Positions 34,326-52,664 are shown, counted from the first letter of the stretch. The stretch: DNA of 64,000 bases from Cristatella mucedo (GCA_009760855.2 WPIO01000043.1:806001-870000), one strand, 5' to 3'. Notes: generated by a model from the letters alone, not told the origin. Translations and numbers: made by a program.

Positions 34326-35881
34326 AATAATACAATAGTATAAATAAAGCGCTCTCTGAGAACTCAATCTCTCTCTAGGCGCTTTACATTTGCTGCAAAG
34401 GGAAATGCAATTGAAAGGTGAGTAATATCATGCTTGATAAACCGCACGAATAACATGGTTAGGGGTGACATGCACAGGGTCAGCATGTAAATGTGGTTAG
34501 TGGCAGCATGCACAGTGTCAGCACGCATAAGCATATGAAGGACGAATCACAGGGACCCACTAATGCTGTCCTAAATACGTGTGTTTTTAGGTTCCTTTTA
34601 AATGTGGTCAGGTCAGGGGATGTTCTGACACAAGTCGGGAGTTAGTTCCAGGCTTTGGGAGCGTACGAACTAAATGCACGGTCTCCAAAGGATTTGAGGT
34701 TTGTACGAGGTATTTGTAGACTGTTGGATTCCGAAAAGCGGGTGGTACGATGCTTGGCCTGATGGGGGAGTATATCTGAGAAATAGGCTGGAGCCATAGA
34801 ATGAAGAGACCTAAAAGTGAGTGACAAAACCTTGAAGTCAATCCGTTGCTTGACTGGTAGCCAGTGCAGGTCGGTGAGAAGTGGAATAATGTGGCAACTG
34901 CGACGCTCACGACAGACAAGCCTAGCTGCAGAGTTTTGCACCAGCTGCAATCGCCTGATCGCATATGCTGATAGGCCAGTAAGCAGTGAGTTGCAGAAGT
35001 CGAGACGGGATGTCACGAATGCATGGACCAACTTGGACGTGGTATCCTTATCTAAACAAGCCCGAATTTTAGCAATGTTATGAAGCTGAAAATAGGCAGA
35101 TTTGACTGTGGAGCTGATATGGTCGTCTAATGAGAGGTCGCTTTGGAACATGACACCTAGATTTCGAGCTGATTCAACAGGAGATATGCTGGCAGAGCCA
35201 ATTTTGAGCGTCAGCCTTTCCAATCTCCGAATCACACTGGGTTTGCCCATAACTAGTAAGTTTGTTTTATCATCGTTTAGTTTTAGAAAATTTGCTGCCA
35301 TTCATGTGCGGATGGCATCAATACATGCAGCAAGTGAGTTTAGAGAATTTGAGGTGCTCGAAGGCTGGGAGGGATCAAAGCAAAGATACAACTGAGTGTT
35401 ATCCGCATAGAAGTGAAAGCCTAGATGTGCTTGGCAATCACATCAGCAAGAGGGAGAGTATAAACCGTGAAAAGAACCGGACCTAGCACGGAGCCCTGAG
35501 GTACTCCATATTTCAGAGGTACTTCAGATGATCTTCGTCCATTCGCGTCAATACTCTGGAGTCTCCAACTGAGATAGGACCTGAAGCACTGCAGAGCAGT
35601 GCCAGTGATGCCCAGGCAAGATGAGAGGCGCTCTCGAAGAACTTTGTGATCGATGGTATCAAAAGCTGCCGAAAGATCAAGAAAAACAAGCAGAGACACT
35701 CTATCCATGTCTGCATTCCTAAGTAGGTCGTTGTATACCCGAAGCAATGCTGACTCTGTGGAGTGATTAGCTCTAAAGCCAGACTGGAACTTACTTAGCA
35801 AGGTGTGAGGTTTCAATATATGAATTCAGCTTGTCTGCCACGACCCGTTCCAGTGTCTTTGATAGGAATGGTAGAAGGGAG

Positions 35882-35882
<1 letters not shown>
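34326..35882 (-). mobile_element. LINE-A copy, minus strand, 5' truncated at an (AT)n tract
   Basis: The tail starts at 34326. The 3' UTR is followed by the C-terminal frame (34642-35301, 219 codons) with FLKLNDDKTNLLVMGKPS and RLDFCNSLLTGLSA. A second frame (35421-35816) has [36 protein letters not shown] and YGVPQGSVLGPVLF. The copy ends abruptly at the TA microsatellite, about 35885. It is less decayed than the copy at 24-27 kb. Confidence 0.85.
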
Positions 35883-35888
<6 letters not shown>

Positions 35889-35924
<36 letters not shown>

Positions 35925-35956
35925 GTATATATAGATATATATATATATCTCTATAT

Positions 35957-36011
<55 letters not shown>

Positions 36012-36036
36012 CATATATATATATATATATATGTAC
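35889..36036. repeat. (TA)n/(CA)n microsatellite
   Basis: TA repeats with TATC and CACA interruptions, directly abutting the 5' end of the LINE-A copy. Confidence 0.95.
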
Positions 36037-36170
36037 ATGATCAAATGAAGTTCAAACTCTATTTAAATAAAATCAACTTATCGTAACTAGAAGAATTGAT
36101 GGATTGGAAGGATGGCTTCTAATGGAGCGAGCGGCGGCGGCGGTTGCAGCGGCTGCGGCAGCGGCTAGCT

Positions 36171-37840
36171 CAGGGGTGTCCAACACGTGGCCCGCGGGCC
36201 ACAACCCGGCCCGCTGAGGTCTTCTATGCGGCACGCAACTTTATCCCAAAAATATTTGTCACTCCATGTTTTTCGTTAATTTTTAATCCTCACAAACGGC
36301 GATATAAGGCGCTGTGATGTACTTCACGCGCGCGTGAAGCGTGAAGGTGTCCGAATGGCTATTTTCGCGTGAAGGTAAAAATCGATTTACTTTGCTAGCC
36401 TTCATGTGAACATTTTGGCGTGAAGGGGTAATATATTTGTGCTACAGCGGCGCCATTACGATTACATTTATAACGCTTCCGCAAGCGGAATTAACTGTTT
36501 CCCACTGTGGATAGACAAAAAGAGCCGTTTCTCAGCTGCTGCTGCACGAACTGGAATCAGTCAGGTAGGTTTTTCAAAAAGCGCTTATTGCTCAACTTAC
36601 TTACTAATACTAAGATATTTCTGTGATAAAATATAAATTAATCAATTGGTAACTGATCTGTTTTTTTATTTCACAGAGAAAAATGGCGGCGAATGTGAAT
36701 ACTAGCAAAAACGAAAAATTGACGCAGAAGGAAGACTTTTCAAAGCATCTTGGACTGTAGACTATTTTGTAATGGAACGCGTCGGTAGGATAATGTTCCT
36801 AGTATGCCAAGAAATAATTGCCGTTGTAAAGGAGTACAATGTTAAGCGACATTTTTCAACAAAGCATTGCGACAGGTACAACAGCCTGACCGGTCAACTT
36901 CGAATCGATCGTGTGAACTCGTTGAAACAGAGCGTCATCGGACAGCAGTCATTGTTTACAGCAGTCAGCAACAAGTCTGAGGCTTCAAGCAAAGTAAGTT
37001 TTTTAATAGCTGAAGCTATAGCTAAGCGGAGGAAAGCATTTTCCGACGGTGAATTTGTTAAGGAATGCCTCAAGCTGTTTACTGGTGTGGTCTGTCCAGA
37101 AAAGTCAGAAGTAGAGAAAGTCAGTCTTTCTCATCAAACGGTTGCGAGAAGAGTTGACGAGCTCGCATCCAACATAGAAGAAAGTCTCACATAAAGACTT
37201 GCTGAATGCGAATTTTATTCTCTTGAGCTCGACGAAAGCACGGACAATTGCGATACGGCTCAACTGTCGGTGTTTGTACGCGGAGTAACAGGAAAGTTTG
37301 TCATTATCGAAGAGCTGTTGGATATATGTTCAATGAAAGGCACTACAAGGGGGAGGGATATTTTGGATCAGGTCAAGAGGGTCCTCACAAAATTTAATCT
37401 TCCTGAAACTAAATTGATTGGTTTAACCACAGATGGAGCCCCTTGAATGACAGGTAGACACAATGGATTTGTATCTTTAATGGTAAAATTAGTTCCTCAC
37501 AAAATTGTCAGTCATCACTGCATCATCCACCAAGAACAGCGATGTGTCTTTAGCATACAACATGTAATGGACAATGTAGTTTCAACAGTCAATGTGATAA
37601 GGTCTCGTGCGCTAAACCACAGACAATTTCAGGCTTTCCTTGAAGAGTTGGGATCAGATCATTGTGATGTTATTTATTTCTGCCAAGTCCGTTGGCTAAG
37701 TAGGGCAAACACGTTAGCCAGATTTTGGTCACTTCGGGACAAAATAAAAACATTTATGACAGAAAAGGGAAAAGATGTTGGCTTCCTCGATGACCAGCAG
37801 TGGTTGAATGACTTGGATTTTTTGGTGGACATGACCAAAG
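36171..37840 (+). pseudogene. hAT transposon relic (BED finger + hAT transposase), left terminus kept, right end lost
   Basis: The left end begins CAGGGGTGTCCAACACGTGG followed by CCCGCGGGCCAC, a typical Charlie/hAT-type terminus. A likely intron lies at 36565-36676 (CAG|GTAGGT donor; TTTTATTTCACAG acceptor). Coding pieces: a partial BED finger (LVCQEIIAVVKEYNVKRHF, one of the two Cys lost), LRIDRVNSLKQS, the DDE-region segment ELDESTDNCDTAQL, LIGLTTDGAP, then HHCIIHQEQRC and VNVIRSRALNHRQF, and QVRWLSRANTLARFW. This order is that of GTF2IRD2/ZBED-like hAT transposases. The frame is broken by stops at 37192-37194 and 37444-37446 and by a slip near 36750. Similarity ends at about 37840. Confidence 0.8.
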
Positions 37841-37872
37841 GGTGGATTTCGGCGACGAAGGCGCAGCCCGCC

Positions 37873-38234
37873 GTAAACCCTACAACCTAAACTTTAAACC
37901 CTAAACACCAAAACCTAAACCCTAAAAACCCTAAACCCTAAACGCTAAACGCTAAACCCTAAAGCCTAAAATCCCGAAACCCTACACACTAAACCCTAAA
38001 ACCCTACACACTAAACCCTAAAACCTAAACCCTAAATCCTAAACACTAAACACTAAACCCTAAACCCTAAAAACCCTAAAAAACCCTAAAAACCCTAAAC
38101 CCTAAACGCTAGACGCTAGATGCTAAACCCTAAACCCTAAAATCTCTAAACCCTTAAACCCAAATTCTAATACCTAAACCCTAAAGCATAAAACCTTACA
38201 CTAAACCCTGAAACCTAAGCTTTAAACCCTATAC
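37873..38234 (-). repeat. Interstitial CCCTAAA (TTTAGGG-type) telomere-like array, degenerate
   Basis: About 360 bases of CCCTAAA units mixed with CCTAAA, CCCTAAAA, CACTAAA and CGCTAAA variants. The G-rich strand is the minus strand. TTTAGGG is the plant-type telomere motif; most animals use TTAGGG. The array starts about 30 bases after the hAT similarity ends and leads into a G-rich minisatellite. Confidence 0.85.
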
Positions 38235-38300
38235 CCGGAGGGGAAATGTCCGGGGAGGAATGTCCAGGGGTAGACATCCAGGGGGAAATGACCGTACCCC
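38234..38300 (+). repeat. GGGGGAAATGTCC minisatellite, third locus
   Basis: GGAGGGGAAATGTCC, GGGGAGGAATGTCC and CCAGGGGGAAATGACC units directly following the telomere-like array. Confidence 0.6.
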
Positions 38301-38304
38301 TGTG

Positions 38305-39450
38305 GCTGGAAGGTCGGCGTTGGAATTTCCGAGTCCGACTTTCACTTTTCCGTAGATACGCCAGTCTATGCGAACGATTCGTGCGCAGTACGTGCGCAAG
38401 TCGGCAGCTAGGCTTATCGGTCGTAAGCGCAGCGGAAGCGACGTTTAAGCTGCCGCATAGCACCGTAGCACCTCGGCTTACCAATCTGCAGTCTATCGGC
38501 CGTCTATCGAGCAGCACGTCGGCATCAAGGTTCTGTCGCTCGCCATACGAGCGGTCAAGGCGAGCGCCTTGACCGCTCGGCCAAACTAGAACAGCGACGC
38601 AATCGACTGCGCGGCGTCTCTGATCCTGGCTTCTCCAGCTGGCGCATCTCGAAGCGGCAGCTCTGTTATGGCGGCGGACCGACGCCCCCTCGAGCTTCCC
38701 ACTGCCGACTAGCGACGGACGCTGCCGACGGCTGCGCTACCGATGAAGCGCGCCAACAGCAGACGGCTGCCCGGAAGAGCTGGCAGAGCCCCAGCCGCCG
38801 ACCGCCGCCGACCGCCACCGCCGCCGCCGCCGACCGCAGCCGGCGGCTCCGCGAACGGAGCGCGAGCGCGCGTGCGCACTAGGCGAGTCGACAGCTCACC
38901 GCCGCTGCGCCGTCCGACCCGACGGCGGCAGCTTCGAGACGGCGCACGAAATCTCCGCTACTTGAATGGCGCGCGCGCGAGAGGCGAGGAAGGTGGCGCT
39001 CGCTCGCTCCCGCCCGCCCGCCCGCGCGGCAGGTGGATGGCCACCTGCCGCGCGGGCGGGCGGTGGTGGGCGACGCCGAGCCACCGGCGCGAGGTGGCTG
39101 TGCCGCCGCTCGGGCGACAGCGGTTCCGGCAGCGCTGTCGTCTACTCGCGCGCGGCTGCAATTTCGCGCCTCTTCGCTCGCTTGAGCTGCGGCCGCGGCC
39201 GAGGCAAAATGAGTCAACGCACGAATGTCCTCGCAAAAAACCAATGCCAATCGGTCTGGCCGAGCTGCCAAAGGCTATGTAATTCTCGTCCTCTGCCCCC
39301 CCCCCCCGATGGTTGGCGCTCGCCGAGGTCGCGGCCGACAAAAGGCTAGGTCGCGGGCCGAGTCATCCTGGCGGCACCATTTCGCCGTCAAATGGCGCCG
39401 CTTGGCGTCCGCAGCAGTCCGGCGCCGCGCGGCAGGAGGCGACGACCGCC
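38305..39450. other. CpG-rich DNA with a perfect 23-bp-arm hairpin
   Basis: Strongly GC- and CpG-rich from about 38700. Long frames on both strands are due to composition. It lies downstream of the sulfotransferase stop codon, so the start of the 3' UTR is here; AATAAA is not evident nearby. Confidence 0.4.
39014..39063. repeat. Perfect inverted repeat, 23-bp arms, 4-base loop
   Basis: Arms 39014-39036 and 39041-39063 are exact reverse complements (CCGCCCGCCCGCGCGGCAGG... / ...CCTGCCGCGCGGGCGGGCGG), separated by ATGG. Such a GC-rich hairpin would be very stable. Confidence 0.85.
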
Positions 39451-39454
39451 GGCA

Positions 39455-46076
<6,622 letters not shown>

Positions 46077-46400
46077 CGAGTGTCGAAGTGTCCGTTATGC
46101 ATTTACTGCGCGCCGTCGATTGCGTCGTGCTCTCCAAGGTTTCCGCCTCTCCTCTTCCTCCTAGGTCATGTCCTCGCGAAGCCGGTGGCGAAAAGAAGGC
46201 GCGCCTACGCAACGAAACGAGTACGCTCAGCTTGAGACTTCGCCACCGGCCGCGTCTGAGCCATTCCCGTCTCCACGGCGGCGGCGTCGTCAGCGGCTGT
46301 TGCGCATGAGCGCCGACCTTGGCTAGCTGCCGCCGCTTAGCGGCAGTCGCCTCTTTCTCTATACCGCAGGCTGGCAGCGCCATCCGGTAACGTAGTAAGG
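46077..46400 (-). promoter_or_regulatory. CpG-rich promoter/5' leader region of TPST
   Basis: Directly upstream of the TPST ATG. GC- and CpG-rich with no TATA box, as expected for a housekeeping Golgi enzyme promoter. Transcription start not determined. Confidence 0.4.
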
Positions 46401-46790
46401 TAGCGCCTTCCTGTATGACAGGAGGCGATGGCAGCGTCCGCCGGACACTGCTGTCAAAACGACGAGCCTGAGGCTTCTATCAGGGCCTCGCCATCGGCGG
46501 GCAGAATCGTTGTGCCGGCGTTCTTACTGTATCAGGCCAGCGCTTATGCAGGCAACATAATGGCGACACCGTTGTAGGGGATCGTTAAACTTGAGTGATA
46601 ATTGATGAAGAAGTGCCAGTGGGTGAGGGTAGCTCAACGCTAACAAGCTGCTGCTCGATTTACCATGCACATGCATGTCTTTGATACGAATCTCTCCGAG
46701 TCCAAGCTGCCGCGATCGACTGTACGGTACGACTCTTTGAAACTATGCGGTTTGAGACGATACGATACTTCAGGGCAGCATTTCCATGCA
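46401..46790. other. No gene recognised
   Basis: Unique-looking host DNA upstream of TPST with short frames only. Confidence 0.4.
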
Positions 46791-46794
46791 ATAC

Positions 46795-47165
46795 GATAAT
46801 AATAATGCACTTGATAAAGTGCCCTCAGAGAACTCAATCTCTCTCTAGGCGCTTTAAATTTGCTGCAAAAGGAAATGCAATTGAATGGTGAGTAATATCA
46901 TACTTTATAAACAAACAAAATGAATAGCATGGTTAGGGGTGACATGCACAGAGTCAGCATGCAAATGTGGTTAGTGGCAGCATGCACAGTGTCAGCACGC
47001 ATAAGCACATCAAGGACGAATCGCAGGGACCAACTAAATGATGTCCTAAATAGGTGTGTTTTTGAAGTTCTTTTCAAGTGTGGTCAAGTCAGGGGATGTT
47101 CTGACGCAAGTCGGGAGGGAGTTCCAGGCTTTGGGAGCATACGAACTAAATGCACGGTCTCCAAA
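46795..47165 (-). mobile_element. LINE-A 3' end, minus strand
   Basis: ATAATAATGCACTTGATAAAG tail, then ACTCAATCTCTCTCTAGGCG and CAGCATGCAAATGTGGTTAG, up to CTAAATGCACGGTCTCCAAA. Well preserved, so fairly young. Confidence 0.8.
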
Positions 47166-47169
47166 GGAC

Positions 47170-47545
47170 GATACTGAAATATTTCGTCAGCAAGATATTT
47201 CCAGCGCGAGAGATCAGTAGCAGCTCACGAGTTATAACATGTAGGAACTCTATATTTTGCAATTCAGTTTGGAAAATATTATTGGACATCTGAGGCAATA
47301 GCTCGTTATTTATAATTTGAGTTTCGAAGCCAGATACGAGCAGTGCGCTATGGATGTGGCTCTCTCTTGCTACGGGAGTAGACTACTAAGCATTAACGGC
47401 ATTTCAAAATTTGGAGCTAAAGGCTTACATTAAAGGCTGAGGGCCCTTGGCATTCATCTTCTGCATTCGTCTCATTACTTAGGATCATAGTGACGAGTTA
47501 GTACCTGAAGCATGCCTTTTGATCTGAACGGTTAGAAATCACGCA
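47170..47545. other. No gene recognised
   Basis: AT-leaning DNA between two LINE-A tails. Confidence 0.4.
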
Positions 47546-47549
47546 ATGA

Positions 47550-47815
47550 TAATGATAATAATAATAATAATAGTTCACTTGATAAAGCGCCCTCAGAGAA
47601 CTTAATCTCTCTCTAGGCGCTTTACATTTGCTGTAAAGTGAAATGCAATTGAATGGTAAGTAAAATCATGCTTGAACAACAAACGAAACGAATAATATGG
47701 TTAGGGGTGACATGCACAGGGTCAGCATGCAAATGTGGTTAGTGGCTGCATGCACAGTGTCAGCACGCATAAGGACATCAAGGACGAATCACAGGGACAC
47801 ACTAAATGCTGTCCT
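47550..47815 (-). mobile_element. LINE-A 3' end, minus strand, cut by LINE-B
   Basis: TAATAATAATAATAGTTCACTT tail through GGACACACTAAATGCTGTCC; it stops where the LINE-B copy begins on the other strand. Confidence 0.8.
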
Positions 47816-49293
47816 ATATATGGATGATTGTGCAACTTCTTCCGTTCTTATCAAAGATTCTTGAAAAAATTGTTGCTAAGCAGCTAGTTGAACATATTGA
47901 AGATAATGGAATGTCAGAAACATTTCAATCAGGTTTCAAGAGGCAGCACTCTACTGAAACTGCTCTCCTCCGTATTAAAAATGACATTCTACGTGGCAAC
48001 GACGACGGGAATGTCCCTGCCTTAGCTCTGCTAGATCTGTCTGCAGCCTTCAACACCATTGATCACGAAGTTCTGCTTGAACGATTGAGAATAACGATCG
48101 GTCTGGCAGACGAAGCACTGGCGCGGTTTAAATCATACTTGTCTGATCGTGTTCAATCCGTGTCGTGTGGGGGTCAGGTCTCAGACATGAGAAGGGTCAC
48201 CTGTGGAGTCCCTCAAGGGTCTGTACTTGGTCCCTTGCTGTTCTCCATTTATACACAACCTCTGGGAAAAGTGATTAAGGCCCATGGAATAGGATATCGC
48301 TTCTATGCTGACGATACTCAGTTGCATTTGTCATTTAAACCGTCGGAATCTGCTGCAGCAACTGAGAAACTGAACGCTTGCCTTGCCGATATTCGATCCT
48401 GGATGTCAGAAAAATTCCTGAAATTAAATGACGATAAAACCGAACTGCTTCTCATAGGACATCCTAAGCATGTGGCTGGGTTAAAAGGCTTTGCTATTCT
48501 AATAGGTGATGCTATTGTGCGACCTTCACCACGTGCTCGTAATCTAGGTGTCGTGTTCGACAGCTGCCTCAATTTCAAAAGCTTCATTCAGAAGACTGCC
48601 TCTACAGCTAGCCATCACATCCGATCCCTATCCAAGATTAGAAGCTGTCTCCCACAGTGGCTTGTAAAAAATTTAACTAGCTCTTTAGTTCTGTCTCGGC
48701 TTGATTATTGTAATTCCCTTTTGGCTGGGCTACCAAAGAAAGCTATTATGCCACTTCAGCCGACTATGAATATGGCTGCAAGGCTGGTCTTCAAGTCCCA
48801 GCGGTTTGAGCACGTGTCACCTCTGCTGAAAGAGCTAGGATGGTTGCCGGTTGAGCAAAGGATACAGAACAAAGTTCTTACGCTGACCCACAAGGCCCGC
48901 CACGGCTTGGCTCCTTCATACCTAGCTGAACTGCTACATCAGTTTCAGCCTGTTTGTGCCCTCAGGTCCCGTGTGGACAATAAATTAGCTGTCCCATTCC
49001 TCCGCTTAAAGACAGTTGGCGACAGAAGCTTTAGCTCTGCAGGTCGTAGACTGTGGAACTCGCTTCCACAATTTTTGCGCAACGACATCTACTCTCTAAC
49101 TGCCGACTATGGCACATCTTTTTCAGCGGTCCTGAACTGCTACTTCTATGCTACTCACTACCTCAACTGCTCTCCTAACTCTGCTATGCTTCCCACTTTC
49201 TCTTTGTTGCGTGAGACGAAGTCTGTTGGCTACCGAATGCGTACCGAAAGCCGCTTAGGCTGTGAGTGCGCTATACAAAACTTTCCTGCGTAA
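47806..49293 (+). mobile_element. LINE-B with an intact reverse transcriptase frame (495 codons), 5' truncated
   Basis: The first codons belong to the neighbouring LINE-A tail; LINE-B proper begins at about 47816. Reverse transcriptase motifs in order: FQSGFKRQHSTETALLRI, LALLDLSAAFNTIDH (first catalytic Asp, residue 77), CGVPQGSVLGPLLFSIYTQP (residues 133-152), FYADDTQ (catalytic YADD, 167-170), FLKLNDDKTELLLIG, and the thumb/C-terminal RLDYCNSLLAGLP. It resembles L2/CR1-type LINEs and is a sister family to LINE-A. The endonuclease part is missing, so it cannot move by itself, but the RT frame has no break. The 3' untranslated end known from the copy at 18.9 kb is cut short just after the stop. 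Confidence 0.85.
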
Positions 49294-49299
49294 AGCCAG

Positions 49300-49780
49300 A
49301 ACTCGCATCTTTCTCCACTACAATTAGAGATTCCTGAAAACCTTTACTGAAATCTGTTATAGAACTGTGCTTGGAAGAATTCGAATGAATTGCAGATCAG
49401 TGCTGCCCCGAGCTTCGGCATATTTTGACCCGGAGTTTTAGAATAGCTTCGGATATGGCACTCTAAGCTAGCGAGTGTCAGATGTAATTGCAATGGTGTA
49501 CTTATAATTTTAGCGTCCTCACTGTGGGTGCTGATCTATGATATTTGAAGAAAAATTTAGCCGCAGAGATACCTGAACTAAAGTCTGCTGATAGCTTACA
49601 GTCTAGTGGCACTTAAACGGAGATTATTAATAAGCAGGCAAATGACTGTACCAAGAATCGACCTACTAAGACTAATATTGAGAATGTGAAGAGTGTTATG
49701 ACATAAAACGTAGCAAATGGAATTCATATTTGAAGCTCCCTCTGTTTAAGTAGTGAAAACTAATCACCTGCTTAGTAAAA
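49300..49780. other. No gene recognised
   Basis: AT-leaning host DNA, no repeat or frame of note. Confidence 0.4.
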
Positions 49781-49781
49781 A

Positions 49782-49862
49782 AATATAACTCATTTGTATA
49801 GCGCCCCAAGAGAAATCAATCTCTATTCAGGCGCTTCACATGTGCCTCTCGGCTCGTAAGAC
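49782..49862 (-). mobile_element. SINE-B 3' part
   Basis: AACTCATTTGTATAGCGCCC, then AATCTCTATTCAGGCGCTTC and CTCGGCTCGTAAG; the head is missing. Confidence 0.65.
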
Positions 49863-50119
49863 AAAGTTAATGAATCCTCCAGGGTGCACGGAACTGGATG
49901 CGGGTGTTGTGGAAGCGAAGGATGCCTTGGCCTTGACTAAACATGAGATGAGAAAAGTGGTCAATTTTCCTACGTAGATTGTTAGTCCACTGAGAGATTG
50001 GTGACTTTGTTAAATTAGTAGGATTGTGCTCATACTGAGGAATACAATGATTAAATGTTGTGTTGAAAAGAAATTTTCGTAGCGCCCCCAAGATTATTGA
50101 ATATCTGTATAGGAGCATG

Positions 50120-50250
50120 CCAATTGAGGTAGTGAGTAGCATGGAAGTAGCAGCTCAGGACCTCTGAAAAGGACGAGCCATAGTCGGCAGCAGGAGAGTA
50201 GTTGTCGTTGTGTAAGAACTGTAGAAGCGAGTTCCACAGTCTAGGAAAAA
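50120..50250 (-). mobile_element. LINE-B fragment
   Basis: TTGAGGTAGTGAGTAGCATGG, CTCAGGACCTCTGAAAAGG and GCGAGTTCCACAGTCTAGG match the minus strand of the LINE-B 3' coding end. Confidence 0.65.
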
Positions 50251-50610
50251 TAGGCTAGAAATTTCGGGTTCGTCGAATTAAATTCTCTAGCAGAAAGACA
50301 GTGATTTCGAAAACGATGGTTTTTATTGCGAAAGTGCTTAACATCTGGCCAGATCCAGGCAAGGATTCTGGGCTCAATCGCAAAAATCGAGCCTATTTAT
50401 TCAAGAAATAGCTCAAGAATAATATCTGATTTGGGACAACCACTGATGCCTTCTTCGTGCGCCCCACAAAGCCTATCTGCACGCCCGGAGCAGCCTTCTG
50501 TGCCGATGCTTTTTTTTCTGCAACGAGTCTTCGCCATATCGGAAGCCCCCCCCCCCGCCAACGGCTCACCAATCAGCGATACTACCCAAGCGAGCACTGG
50601 TGCTGCGATT
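50250..50610. other. No gene recognised
   Basis: Contains a C9 run at 50548-50556; otherwise unremarkable. Confidence 0.4.
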
Positions 50611-50614
50611 GCGG

Positions 50615-52622
50615 ACCTCCTGCAGGGAATCCATCGCTGCGATGACAATCTCCCCACTAGAATGCTGTTCCTCGGTTCCTGGCTGCACCTCAATGTCTGC
50701 ATTTAAGCAGGTCACTAGTGATCTAGTCCTAAAGTTCGTATCTAAATCAAAGAAGGCAACAAGTCCTCTGGACCCTATTCCCACTGTCCTGCTCCTACGT
50801 TGCATTGATCTGCTGCTGCCATGCATAAAAAGCATCATTATTATGTCATTAGCCTCAGGTCATGTCCCAGCACCTTTCAAAAAGCTGTAGCCAGACCCCT
50901 TCTCAAGAAAGCTACACTAGACCAAGAGAACTTAAGCAACTACCGCCCAGTCTCCCTTCTACCATTCCTATCAAAGACGCTGGAACGGGTCGTGGCAGAC
51001 CAGCTGAACTCGTATATCGAAACCTCACACCTTGCCAGTAAGTTCCAGTCTGGCTTTAGAGCTAATCACTCCACAGAGTCAGAATTGTTTAGGGTTTACA
51101 ACGACCTACTTAGGAATGCAGACATGGGTAGAGTGTCTCTGCTTGTTTTGCTCGATCTTTCGGCAGCTTTTGATACCATCGATCACAAAATCCTTCTAGA
51201 GCGCCTCTCATCTCGCCTGGGCATCACTGGCACTGCTCTGCAGTGGTTCAGGTCCTATCTCAGTGGGAAACTCCAGAGTATTGACGTGAATGGACAAAGA
51301 TCATCTGAAGTACCTCTAAAATATGGAGTACCTCAGGGCTCCGTGCTAGGTCCGGTTCTTTCACGGTTTATACTCTGCCTCTTGCTGATGTGATTGCCAA
51401 GCACAATCTAGGCTTTCACTTCTATGCGGATGACACCCAGTTGTGCCTTTGCTTTGATCCCTCCCAGCCTTCGCGAGTACCGAAAGCTGCTTAGGCTGTG
51501 AGTGCGCTATACAAAACTCTCCTGGTACGCTATACAAACTCTCCAACACCCACATGGTCTTTATGACTTTGTGGAGTTACAGACGGAAATGCATTACATT
51601 CACCTCAAATTCTCTCAACTCACTTGCTGCATACATTGATGACATCCGCACATGGATGGCAGCGACTTTTCTAAAACTAAACGATGATAAAACTAACTTA
51701 CTAGTTATGGGAAAACCCAGTGTGATTCGGAGATTGGAAAAGCTGACTCTCAAAATTGGATCTGCCAGCATATCTCCAGTTGCATCAGCTCGAAATATAG
51801 GTGTCATATTCCAAAGCGACCTCTCATTAGACGACCATATCAGCTCCACAGTCAAATCTGCCTATTTTCAGCTTCATAACATTGCTAAAATTCAGGCTTG
51901 TTTAGATAAGGTTACCACGTCCAAGTTGGTCCATGCATTCGTGACATCCCGTCTCGACTTCTGCAACTCACTGCTTACTGGCATACCAGCATGGGCGATC
52001 AGGCGATTACAGCTGGTGCAAAACTGCAGCTAGGCTTGTCTGTCGTGAGCGTCGCAGTTGCCACATTACTCCACTTCTCGCCGACCTGCACTGGCTACCA
52101 GTCAAGCAACGGATTGACTTCAAGGTTTTGTCACTCACTTTTAGGTCTCTCCATTCTATGGCTCCAGCCTATCTCTCAGATATACTACCCCATCAGGCCA
52201 AGCATCGTACCACCTGCTTTTCGGAATCCAACAGTCTAGAAGTACCTAGTACAAACCTTAAATCCTTTGGAGACCGTGCATTTAGTTCATATGCTTCCAA
52301 AGCGTGGAACTCCCTTCCGACCTGCGTTAGAACATCCCCTGACCTGACCACATTTAAAAGGAACTTAAAAACACACTTATTTAGGAAAGCATTTAGTGGG
52401 TCCCTGTGATTCGTCCTTGATGTGCTTATGCGTGCTGACACTGTGCATGCTGCCACTAACCACATTTGCATGCTGACTCTGTGCATGTCACCTCTAACCA
52501 TGTTTTTCATTTTGTTTGTTTTTCAAGCATGATTTTACTTACCTTTCAATTGCATTTCACTTTGCAGCAAATGTAAAGCGCCTTGAAAGAGATTAAGTTC
52601 TCTGAGGGCGCTTTATTGAGTG

Positions 52623-52662
<40 letters not shown>
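50615..52662 (+). mobile_element. LINE-A, plus strand, RT half to tail, with a LINE-B piece inserted
   Basis: It starts in the linker (CTSMSAFKQVTSDLVLKF) and continues through the RT frame 50821-51393 ([43 protein letters not shown]), then FYADDTQLCLCFDPSQP in another frame (51420-51467). A LINE-B 3' end of about 130 bases (51468-51600) interrupts the coding region. LINE-A then resumes (SLAAYIDDIRTWMAATFLKL at 51603 onward, RLDFCNSLLTG, RAFSSYASKAWNSLP) to the 3' UTR and a (TTA)n tail at 52623-52662. Only a few breaks. Confidence 0.88.
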
Positions 52663-52664
52663 AT

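Noticed and set aside
37873-38234. Plant DNA contamination
   Set aside because: The following minisatellite occurs in two other places in the window and the preceding hAT relic is an animal-type element, so simple contamination is not supported, though a misjoin is still possible.
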